From PWXP01 sp040772845 (GTDB taxonomy: Bacteria > Planctomycetota > Planctomycetia > Pirellulales > Thermoguttaceae): 64,000 bases of DNA. Each line of letters starts with the position of its first letter. The stretch's first letter is position 1. Shown here piece by piece: positions 17,566 to 25,410 of the stretch. The notes beneath the pieces were generated by a model that was not told the origin of the DNA, did no database searches, and saw only the letters and a list, made by a program, of their open reading frames with translations. The stretch covers positions 4,278,001 through 4,342,000 of the forward strand of contig JAXGXG010000001.1 of the NCBI GenBank assembly GCA_040772845.1. Reading direction: 5' to 3'. Position numbers and translations under genes: made by a program.

Positions 17566-19860
17566 CTACGGTTTCTTTTCACCGGCAGGCTGTTGGATCA
17601 GGAAGATGCGGTCGACGTAGACGGCCTGGACGTCGTCGGGGCGCTCGGGGGGCGCGGCCCAGAAGTACATGCCGGGAGTGAGGGCGTGGGCGCCCAGGTC
17701 GATGGTCGTGTACTTCTCGCCGCGGATGTCCTGAATGTCGAGACGCCGGTGCGCGACGCTGCGGCGATTGTCCGAATCGTAGATGCCCAGTGTCATGGCA
17801 GCGCCGTCGTCGGCCGTGGCATCGCAACGAACTTGGGCGAAGACCTGCCATGGACTGCCGTCGGCGAAGTCGGCGCTCATGGGCATGCCGGTTGCCCACT
17901 CGCGATGCCGGCCCGGCATTCGCGCGGCGTGGCCGTCCGAGGCGGCCGGATCGGCTACGTCATTGGTCCACTCGCCTTTCTTGTGCAAGTGGAACTCGTT
18001 GTCCTGGATATCGAGCCACTTCTCTCGCGGAAGCTCTTTGCACGGCTCCGGCGGTGGTCCGGCCGGGCGGAACTTCCGCAGGAGCTGCTCCTCGCGCTCG
18101 GCAAACGGGTACCGCTCGCGATAGTTGCCCACGTTATGCTTCCGGGCAAGGGCGATGAACGCATCGCGGGCAGCAGCCGGGTCGTCGGGGCCGAGGAACG
18201 GCTTGCCGTCGCGCATCGCCTGCCGATGCAACGCGTGGTACCGATTCAGCCACACGGAGTCCAGCGGCAGCCGCTCGCGCCGGACCCGTTCGAGAAGTTC
18301 GGGCTGGTCGCGCACCGCATCGAGTGCCGCATTGTACAGGCGCGTTGCGTCGTTCAGATCGTCGAGCGTGAGCCACCGCGACGTATCGGGCATGAAGCAC
18401 CGCAGATAGACGCCCGAGCGTTCGGCCGCATCGTGAATCCGGTCGAGATAGGCCAGCAGGTGCGGGCCCGCCGCGCCGTAGTAGCCGTTGAGGAACTCCT
18501 CGATCAATGCCCGGTCGTCCAGCGTCGGATTCCACATCAGGTGCGCGAGGAGCCAGGCGCGCAGCGCGACGAAATCGCCCACGCCGCTTTGTGCGTCGCC
18601 CTGCTCGAACAGGGCAATCACGTTATGATCGACGAAGAAGTCGATATTCGGCTTCAGCACGCGCATGTTCGCGTGCGGCAGGATGTAGTTCGAGAAGTTG
18701 GTTACGTAATCCCAGACGAACAACTGGCCGGCCACTTTCGACCAGCCCTCGATATCGGACCGGAACGCCTCGTTCTGATCGCCCTTGGCGAGCGGCTGGA
18801 CGAAGGAGCATTCGATCGAGCAGAGCCGGACCACCACGTTCTCGCGGGGCCGGACGAGCTTCGGCGGCTTGCGCGTGTACTGGTAGGCGAGCGTCTCGAC
18901 CAAGACGTTGGGGAACTCCTTCTCGATGTCCGCCGCAACGGCATTGACGAACCGCAACAGGGGGCCGGCCTCACTCCCTTCTTCCTCCGCGACGGCCTTG
19001 CATTTGGCGCACTGGCATGCGCCATGCCAGTCGTTCTGGCTGATCGAAATGAGGTTTGCGTCCGGTGCGTTGCGAAGCCGCTCCAGCGCGTTGCGGACCA
19101 ACTCCTTGCGCATTTCTTCATTGGTCAGGCACAACTGGGCACGCTCCCAGCGGCGCTTGCCGTCGATCTCGCTGTACCATTCCGGGTGTTCGTCGAAGTA
19201 CTTTTCGGGCGGCAGTAGCGGGAAGAATGTATGGACGAACATGCAGAAACGATTGTGTCCACCATACTCCGGCGGTACGTGGTGCGCATGGCCGTTGAGC
19301 TTCAGCCGCGCTGCGAACACGCCGTCGAACGCATCGCGATAGTAGGCCGACCGGATGCGCAGTTTGGGGGAATAGGTCACGTCTTGCGGCGGGACTTGCA
19401 GGGTCGGGCGGTTGGGAATGAAACGCTCTTTCGAGGTCCACCAGCGGCAGCCCACCACGTCTTCAAGGAACACATAGACGGCATACAGCACGCCGCGCGG
19501 CGGACGTCCCGTCAGTAGAAGCTGTTTCCCGACCGTCTTCATGACGATACCGTCGGGCCCCAGCTTTTCCATGTTCAGATCAGGAAGCAACTCCCCGGTG
19601 CGACGACACGGGCCGATCAGAATGGCAGGCGCATCGGCCGATACGTCGCTCTCCTTCGCAATCGGAAGCGTCGCACCGGTCGCTTCGGTCAAATGCTCCT
19701 GCAACTCGCGGGCGGCCGTTTCGACGACGGCGTCAGCCTCGACCGGGATAACGATGGTGTACTCGCTCTTGCCGTCGCTGGTCAAGGCGATCGGTTCGGC
19801 AGCCAGTGCAGCAGCCGCAGGTAGCAAGAGGGACAACGCAAGCAGAGAGAATAGTCGCAT
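17566..19860 (-). CDS. Secreted DUF4838 protein (GH67/GH20-like glycosidase fold)
   Basis: A 764-aa protein. I start at ATG 19860, giving the signal peptide MRLFSLLALSLLLPAAAALA; AGGAG lies 8 nt upstream. The N-terminal domain (about 25-170) is like the small alpha/beta domain preceding GH20/GH67 enzymes (ETAARELQEHLTEATGATLP, then GVLYAVYVFLEDVVGCRWW). DUF4838 follows (FFPLLPPEKYFDEHPEWYSE, ISISQNDWHGACQCAKC with a CxxC-like pair). Family members occur in polysaccharide-utilisation settings; catalytic activity is not established. The C-terminus (from about 620) is a lectin-like sandwich. The first gene upstream on this strand is the sugar transporter at 20103. Confidence 0.85.
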   Translation of the reverse strand: MRLFSLLALSLLLPAAAALAAEPIALTSDGKSEYTIVIPVEADAVVETAARELQEHLTEATGATLPIAKESDVSADAPAILIGPCRRTGELLPDLNMEKLGPDGIVMKTVGKQLLLTGRPPRGVLYAVYVFLEDVVGCRWWTSKERFIPNRPTLQVPPQDVTYSPKLRIRSAYYRDAFDGVFAARLKLNGHAHHVPPEYGGHNRFCMFVHTFFPLLPPEKYFDEHPEWYSEIDGKRRWERAQLCLTNEEMRKELVRNALERLRNAPDANLISISQNDWHGACQCAKCKAVAEEEGSEAGPLLRFVNAVAADIEKEFPNVLVETLAYQYTRKPPKLVRPRENVVVRLCSIECSFVQPLAKGDQNEAFRSDIEGWSKVAGQLFVWDYVTNFSNYILPHANMRVLKPNIDFFVDHNVIALFEQGDAQSGVGDFVALRAWLLAHLMWNPTLDDRALIEEFLNGYYGAAGPHLLAYLDRIHDAAERSGVYLRCFMPDTSRWLTLDDLNDATRLYNAALDAVRDQPELLERVRRERLPLDSVWLNRYHALHRQAMRDGKPFLGPDDPAAARDAFIALARKHNVGNYRERYPFAEREEQLLRKFRPAGPPPEPCKELPREKWLDIQDNEFHLHKKGEWTNDVADPAASDGHAARMPGRHREWATGMPMSADFADGSPWQVFAQVRCDATADDGAAMTLGIYDSDNRRSVAHRRLDIQDIRGEKYTTIDLGAHALTPGMYFWAAPPERPDDVQAVYVDRIFLIQQPAGEKKP

Positions 19861-19927
19861 GGCTGAGGCTCCTGGAGGTGGGGATTCGGCGTGGCTTCTC
19901 CATTTCCAGATGCAAACGGCCATCGGT

Positions 19928-19979
19928 TGGAGTCCCGCCTTTAGGCGGCCTTCATCTTCCGCCCAAAAGCGGGACTCCA
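19928..19979. repeat. Dispersed hairpin repeat (GGAGTCCCGCC type)
   Basis: TGGAGTCCCGC (19928-19938) pairs with GCGGGACTCCA (19969-19979), and GCCTTTAGGC forms a small inner palindrome. A diverged relative lies at 55539-55594. It sits upstream of the DUF4838 gene. Confidence 0.75.
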
Positions 19980-20102
19980 GCACCGGCAGCCTGCCCCCAG
20001 AAACAGAAAAGCCACCTTGTGGGACGACTGGATTGACGCATCGCCGCCAGGGGGATCGCTCCCGATGGCGGTGTTCACATTTGGAACAACTCGTTGTACA
20101 TG

Positions 20103-21803
20103 TTACGCCAATCGGCTACGGTGTGTTACGAACCCATACACGGCGATTACGACGAAGCAAATCAGGGGCAGGACGAACGACGCGCTTACGGCTGGCATTT
20201 CGATGGAACTCAGGTTGAGCAATCCGGTTACGCTGTCGCCCATATCGATAATACGCCCTTGCAGAGGCGGCATCAAGGCGCCGCCGACAATGGCGAAGAT
20301 CAGGCCCGCCGAACCGAGCTTTGCGTCCTCGCCCAAGCCGGCCAGGGCAATGCCATAGATCGTGGGGAACATCAGCGACATGCACGCCGAGGTGGCAATC
20401 AGGCAGTACAACCCGGCCATTCCGCTGACGAATATGGTTCCCAGCGTTGTCGCCATGCCGCCCACGGCCAGTACGGCCAACAATCCACCGGGCGAAACAT
20501 ACTTCAACAGGTAGGTGCATACGAATCGGCTGCTGCAGAAGATGACCATGGCCACAATGTTGTAGCGTTGCGCCTGCGAGAGGCTCATATTCAGGTTGAT
20601 CATGGCATAGTGAATGATGTAGGTCCAGCACATGATCTGTGCGCCGACGTAGAATGTTTGCGCGACCACGCCGCCCAGGTACCGCCAGTTGCGGGCGAGG
20701 TTCCCCAGCGTTTCAAGGAAGTGGATGTGCCGATCCATCCCGCCTGTCTTGGGAAGCTTGGCAACGGCAAACACAAGAAAGGCCCCAACCATGAGTATGC
20801 CGATGACCACGTAAGGCATGCGGATCACGCGCAGGTCGTGCGCGACCATCGCATCGTGACTCTCGAAAGGTTTGTCAGCCGATTTGTCGGCCAGTTCTTC
20901 GGGGACGGGAAAGTCGCCATTGCCCGCTTTGTAGGCTTCCAGTGCGGCCATGACCTTGGCGTTGACACGCCCGGGAAGCATGGGCTGGTATACACCATCC
21001 ACGGCTGCTTGCAGGTCCTTGAGGTGGGCTACGACATTTTGGTGTTGCTCCCGAAGATCGGCCGACTCGGGCGAATCCTTGCCAAGACGCGATATCTCCT
21101 TTTCAAGCTCGTCCTTCTCTGATGCCAGTGCTGCCAGGCGGGCCTCGTATTCTACAGGATCGTTATTGTAGCTCGCAACATTCGCTTGGTACTCCGTGCG
21201 GTGCTCGGTCTGAATCGCTGCCGTTTTGACATTGCGAAACTCTTGCACGCCCAGACCGGCAAGGACAATCTGGCTGGCCACGACCATGCCGATGAGCGAG
21301 CCGATCGGGTTGAACGCCTGCGCGAAGTTCAACCGCCGAGTTGCGGTGCTTGCCGGGCCCATGGCGAGGACATACGGGTTGGCGGTGGTTTCCAGGAACG
21401 CCAGACCGAATGTAAGAATATAGAGGGCCACCAGGAAGACCCAGAAGACCCCGGTCATGCTGGCGGGGATGAACATCAACGCGCCGGTCGCGTACAGCGC
21501 CAAACCGACCAGGATGCCTGCCTTGTAGGAGAACCAGCGGATGAACAGCGCGGCCGGAATGGCCATGGTTGCGTAGCCGCCATAGAAGGCAGTTTGCACC
21601 AGACTGCTTTGGGCGCTGGAAATGAGGAATATCTCTTGAAAGGCTCTTACCAGGGGATTGGTTACGTCATTAGCGAACCCCCAAAACGCAAACAGGGTCG
21701 TCACCAGGCAGAACGGCAGGAAGACCTCGCCTGGTATCACTGGATCGTGGGCGCGAGTGGAAGCGGAAGTATCCGACTGGCCATGTGCTGATTCGGTCAT
21801 CAT
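20103..21803 (-). CDS. FucP/GluP-type sugar:H+ symporter (MFS) with a long central coiled-coil insert
   Basis: A 566-aa membrane protein from ATG 21803 (an adjacent ATG at 21800 is equally possible). N-terminal half: FWGFANDVTNPLVRAFQEIF, the conserved F-x-N-x-x-x-P-L signature of the FucP family, then several membrane segments and FLETTANPYVLAMG. About 130 residues between the two six-helix halves (roughly 185-320) are hydrophilic with strong coiled-coil character (LAALASEKDELEKEISRLGK). FucP relatives are about 410-440 aa and lack this. Substrate is probably a hexose or deoxyhexose such as fucose, glucose or galactose. It lies 242 nt upstream of the DUF4838 gene on the same strand, fitting uptake of sugars released outside. 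Confidence 0.85.
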   Translation of the reverse strand: MMTESAHGQSDTSASTRAHDPVIPGEVFLPFCLVTTLFAFWGFANDVTNPLVRAFQEIFLISSAQSSLVQTAFYGGYATMAIPAALFIRWFSYKAGILVGLALYATGALMFIPASMTGVFWVFLVALYILTFGLAFLETTANPYVLAMGPASTATRRLNFAQAFNPIGSLIGMVVASQIVLAGLGVQEFRNVKTAAIQTEHRTEYQANVASYNNDPVEYEARLAALASEKDELEKEISRLGKDSPESADLREQHQNVVAHLKDLQAAVDGVYQPMLPGRVNAKVMAALEAYKAGNGDFPVPEELADKSADKPFESHDAMVAHDLRVIRMPYVVIGILMVGAFLVFAVAKLPKTGGMDRHIHFLETLGNLARNWRYLGGVVAQTFYVGAQIMCWTYIIHYAMINLNMSLSQAQRYNIVAMVIFCSSRFVCTYLLKYVSPGGLLAVLAVGGMATTLGTIFVSGMAGLYCLIATSACMSLMFPTIYGIALAGLGEDAKLGSAGLIFAIVGGALMPPLQGRIIDMGDSVTGLLNLSSIEMPAVSASFVLPLICFVVIAVYGFVTHRSRLA

Positions 21804-22072
21804 GAACGGCTTTCCATTGAAAGGATCGATCGGACAGCAGAGAAAGCCCCATGATATCGTGCCAAGGGCCGGAGTTCCAGCGCCCCCGCTGTTCCAGCAG
21901 TCGCGAGGACTGGTGTGGATGACTATTACCCCGACGTGGGGCGTATGGCGGAAGTCCGAGGTACGCCCCAAGCCCTATGGTCGCGCTAGATTCCCACCTT
22001 GGATTCCCGCCCGATTTCCGGTAGACTGGGCACCCATGTGGTGATTGCAGTGTTTCAAGGCGAGGTGTTCTC

Positions 22073-23185
22073 TTGAACCAGCTCCATCTGGCTTGTGTTG
22101 TCGGCGCCCGGCCGAATTTCATGAAAATGGCGCCCTTGCTGCGCGCCCTGGCCGAGTATCCCCGCGTGCGTACGACACTGGTCCACACGGGCCAGCACTA
22201 CGACGCCAACCTGTCCGATGTGTTCTTCGACGAGCTGGAAATGCCCCATCCGGACATCTCGCTCGAGGTCGGGTCCGGAAAACATGGCCGGCAGACGGCC
22301 CGGGTGATCGAACGGTTCGAGGAGATGCTCGAAACGCTTGCCGTGACCGGGAAACCGGTCGATCGGGTGGTGGTGGTCGGCGATGTCAACTCGACCATGG
22401 CGGCCACCCTGGCCGCCGTCAAGCTGTACGTGCCGGTGGCCCACGTCGAAGCCGGACTGCGCAGCTTCGACCGCACCATGCCTGAAGAGATCAACCGGAT
22501 CGTCACCGACTCGCTGTGCGACATGCTGCTCGTCTCCGAGCCGTCGGGCGTCGAGAATCTGCGTCGCGAGGGGCACGCGGATCGACACATCCATCTGGTG
22601 GGGAATGTTATGATCGACACGCTCCTCCGGCTGCTGCCGAAGGCCAAGTCGAGCGACGCGCTTTCCCGATTGAAGGTCAATCCGGGCGAGTATGGCGTGG
22701 TCACGCTGCATCGCCCGTCGAATGTCGATCAGCCGGAGACCTTGGGCCCGCTCGTCGACGTGCTTACACAGGCGTCGTGGCGGCTTCCCATGGTGTTCCC
22801 GGTCCATCCTCGCACGCAGGCGCGTCTGGAGCAGTTCGGCCTGGCGCAGCGCGTGGCCGCCGCCTCGGGCATTATCCAGACCGAACCGCTGGGATACCTG
22901 GACTTCCTTGCCCTCACATCGCAGGCGAAGGTGATCGTTACGGATTCGGGCGGTTTGCAGGAGGAATCGACCGTGCTGGGCATTCCGTGCCTGACGGCGC
23001 GATCGAATACCGAGCGGCCTGTCACCGTTGAACAGGGGACCAGCACCCTTGTGGGAAACAACCCGGAGAAACTGCGCGCCGGGCTGAACGCCGTACTGGA
23101 CGGCGACTACAAGGCCGGTCAATGCCCCGCGCTGTGGGACGGTCGTGCCGCCGAACGGATCGCGCAGGTGATTGCCGGAGCGTAA
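22073..23185 (+). CDS. wecB: UDP-N-acetylglucosamine 2-epimerase (non-hydrolysing)
   Basis: A 370-aa protein starting at TTG 22073, with GGCGAGGTG upstream. It interconverts UDP-GlcNAc and UDP-ManNAc for surface polysaccharide synthesis. Family signatures: GARPNFMKMAPLLRAL at the N-terminus, TGQHYDANLSDVFF, VVVVGDVNSTMAA, HVEAGLRSFDRTMPEEINR (catalytic acidic/His region) and TDSGGLQEESTVLGIPCLT in the nucleotide-binding C-terminal Rossmann half. Length is typical. It heads a tight operon, with 6 nt to rfbB. Confidence 0.95.
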   Translation: MNQLHLACVVGARPNFMKMAPLLRALAEYPRVRTTLVHTGQHYDANLSDVFFDELEMPHPDISLEVGSGKHGRQTARVIERFEEMLETLAVTGKPVDRVVVVGDVNSTMAATLAAVKLYVPVAHVEAGLRSFDRTMPEEINRIVTDSLCDMLLVSEPSGVENLRREGHADRHIHLVGNVMIDTLLRLLPKAKSSDALSRLKVNPGEYGVVTLHRPSNVDQPETLGPLVDVLTQASWRLPMVFPVHPRTQARLEQFGLAQRVAAASGIIQTEPLGYLDFLALTSQAKVIVTDSGGLQEESTVLGIPCLTARSNTERPVTVEQGTSTLVGNNPEKLRAGLNAVLDGDYKAGQCPALWDGRAAERIAQVIAGA

Positions 23186-23191
23186 CGGACC

Positions 23192-24253
23192 ATGCAGACC
23201 CTTCTTGTTACCGGTGGCGCCGGTTTCATCGGAAGCTGCTTTGTGCGGCAGTGTACTGAAGATCGGTTCGCCCGGGTCATCAACGTCGACAAGCTTACGT
23301 ACGCCGGCAATCTCGATTCGCTTGCCTCGGTGCTCGACGATCCCAACCATATCTTCATTCAGGCCGATATTGCCGATGGGGCCGCCATGGCCCAGGTCTT
23401 CGCCGAGCATCGGCCCTCGGCGGTGGTCCATTTTGCGGCCGAATCGCACGTCGATCGGTCCATCGACGGGCCGGCCGAGTTCGTGCGGACCAACGTGGAA
23501 GGGACGTTCCGCCTGCTCGACGCGGCAAGGCAATTCTATGGCGAACTATGCGGGGCCGAGCGAGACGCATTCCGCTTCCTTCACGTCTCTACCGACGAGG
23601 TTTACGGCTCGCTGGGGCCGGATGGCCGGTTTACAGAAACGAGCCCGTACGATCCCAGTTCGCCCTATTCGGCGTCGAAGGCGGCGGCCGATCATTTCGC
23701 ACGCGTCTACCACCGTACCTACGGCCTGCCGGTGATTGTGACGAATTGCTCGAACAACTACGGTCCGTGCCAGTTTCCCGAAAAGCTCATCCCGCTGATG
23801 ATCCTCAACGCCCTGGAGGGCAAGCCGCTGCCGATCTACGGCGACGGCCAGAACGTGCGCGACTGGCTGTTCGTGGAGGACCATTGCGAGGCCCTTCGCC
23901 GCGTTTTGCTGGCAGGTTGCCCGGGAGAAACGTACAATATCGGGGGGAACTGCGAGCAACGGAACATCGACGTGGTCGAAACCGTCTGCCGACTGGTCGA
24001 CCAGCTTCGGCCCGGGCTGCCGCATTCTCCCTGCAAGCAACTGATCCGGTTCGTCACAGACCGGCCGGGGCACGACCGGCGTTACGCGATCGATGCATCG
24101 AAGATCGACAGGGAGCTAGGCTGGCGGCCCCGGCACGATTTCGAGTCGGGCCTGCGCGATACGGTTGCATGGTACCTGGAAAACCCCCGCTGGGTCGAAC
24201 GGGTGCAAGACGGCGCGTACCGGCGCGAGCGACTCGGGCTGGGGGGAACGTAA
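23192..24253 (+). CDS. rfbB: dTDP-glucose 4,6-dehydratase
   Basis: A 353-aa extended SDR enzyme. The NAD-binding GGAGFIGSCF lies at residues 8-17; the catalytic STDEVYG motif with its Asp-Glu pair is near 130; YSASKAAAD supplies the Tyr and Lys near 155-160; NCSNNYGPCQFPEKLIPLMI follows. It converts dTDP-glucose to dTDP-4-keto-6-deoxyglucose, the entry point to rhamnose and other deoxysugars. No rmlA, C or D gene is next to it. ATG 23192 is 6 nt after wecB and the stop is 3 nt before the glycosyltransferase, so the three are co-transcribed. Confidence 0.95.
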   Translation: MQTLLVTGGAGFIGSCFVRQCTEDRFARVINVDKLTYAGNLDSLASVLDDPNHIFIQADIADGAAMAQVFAEHRPSAVVHFAAESHVDRSIDGPAEFVRTNVEGTFRLLDAARQFYGELCGAERDAFRFLHVSTDEVYGSLGPDGRFTETSPYDPSSPYSASKAAADHFARVYHRTYGLPVIVTNCSNNYGPCQFPEKLIPLMILNALEGKPLPIYGDGQNVRDWLFVEDHCEALRRVLLAGCPGETYNIGGNCEQRNIDVVETVCRLVDQLRPGLPHSPCKQLIRFVTDRPGHDRRYAIDASKIDRELGWRPRHDFESGLRDTVAWYLENPRWVERVQDGAYRRERLGLGGT

Positions 24254-24256
24254 GGT

Positions 24257-25057
24257 ATGCCCGAACCACCGCAAAAGCATGGGTCGCCGTGGCGCGATGC
24301 GTCGGCCGAAGTCCGCCTGGCGAGGCAGATGGGGCTGGCGCCGCTGCCTGCCGATCTGCGGCTTTCCGTCGTGGTGCCGGCGTACAATGAGAGTTCTACC
24401 ATCGAAGAAGTGATTCGCCGTATCCGGCAGCATGCGTGCGACGTTCAAATCGTGGTGGTCGACGATGCCAGCACGGACGGTACGGCGGACGTCCTGGAAC
24501 GGCTCTCCAGCGAGGACACCGGCGGCTCGCTCATCGTGATTCGGCACGAGCGGAATCGGGGGAAAGGCGCGGCGCTTCGCACGGGGTTCGAACGTGCAAC
24601 GGGCGAAGTTGTGCTCATTCAGGACGCCGACCTGGAATACGATCCGGCCGAGTATCCGCGGCTGGTCTGGCCCATCTTGGAGGATAAGGCCGACGTGGTC
24701 TACGGCTCCCGCTTCTCGGCGGCTGTGCCGCATCGCGTGCTCTACTTCTGGCACGCCGTGGCCAACCGGACGCTGACCATGCTTTCGAACCTGACGACCG
24801 ATCTGAACCTGACGGACATGGAAACCTGCTACAAGGCGTTTCGTCGCGAGGTGATCGAGACGGTTCGGCCGACGCTCAAGGAGGACGCGTTCGGCATCGA
24901 GCCGGAACTGACGGCGAAGATTGCTCGGCGCGGCTACCGCGTGTACGAGATCGGCATCAGCTACAGCGGCCGGACCTACGCGGCCGGCAAGAAGATCGGC
25001 CTGGCCGACGCCTTTCGGGCCGTCTGGTGCATTCTGCGATATTGGCGCTGGGACTGA
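24257..25057 (+). CDS. Family 2 glycosyltransferase (dolichol-phosphate-mannosyltransferase-like)
   Basis: A 266-aa GT-A protein. Signatures: LSVVVPAYNESSTIEEVI, VVVDDASTDGTADVL, RNRGKGAALRTGFERATGE and IQDADLEYDP, which holds the metal-binding acidic pair. No membrane segment follows, so it is the soluble DPM1/Ppm-type form that moves a sugar from a nucleotide donor to a polyprenyl phosphate. The 3' end (KKIGLADAFRAVWCILRYW) is typical of this subgroup. It ends the wecB-rfbB operon and likely acts in surface glycan assembly. Confidence 0.9.
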   Translation: MPEPPQKHGSPWRDASAEVRLARQMGLAPLPADLRLSVVVPAYNESSTIEEVIRRIRQHACDVQIVVVDDASTDGTADVLERLSSEDTGGSLIVIRHERNRGKGAALRTGFERATGEVVLIQDADLEYDPAEYPRLVWPILEDKADVVYGSRFSAAVPHRVLYFWHAVANRTLTMLSNLTTDLNLTDMETCYKAFRREVIETVRPTLKEDAFGIEPELTAKIARRGYRVYEIGISYSGRTYAAGKKIGLADAFRAVWCILRYWRWD

Positions 25058-25410
25058 TCGGGCGTCGTGTCGCGTGTGGCGGGCGGCGATCACCCTTAAG
25101 GAGGGTGCGCGGGTTCTCTCTTCAGTTGCATTTTCGCGGTGTTCGACTACACTAAATCTGATTGCGGAGCCGCGATGGTCGCAGTTGTTGGTTCGTCCGT
25201 GCGCGGAATATGCCCGGCAACGCGTGGGTGAACCCGGCATCGGGCGATCGACAATCACGTGGCCGCCGAATGTCGCGCTTCAGCGGAAGGCATATCAGGC
25301 CTGCCGCGCAAGCCGGAACCACCCACCCTACGTGTTTGAGTTTAATTGTGGAGATACGCCGGTTGCTCCAACCGACCCACCGTTTCCCTGTCCTGCCTGG
25401 GAGTATTAGG
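25058..25410. other. Intergenic region before the secreted protein gene
   Basis: About 350 bp. A weak hairpin CACCCT/AGGGTG near 25090 may be a terminator for the preceding operon. An in-frame upstream extension of the next gene begins here (25162) but lacks a signal peptide and codes for low-quality sequence, so I treat it as non-coding. Nothing else recognised. Confidence 0.4.
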
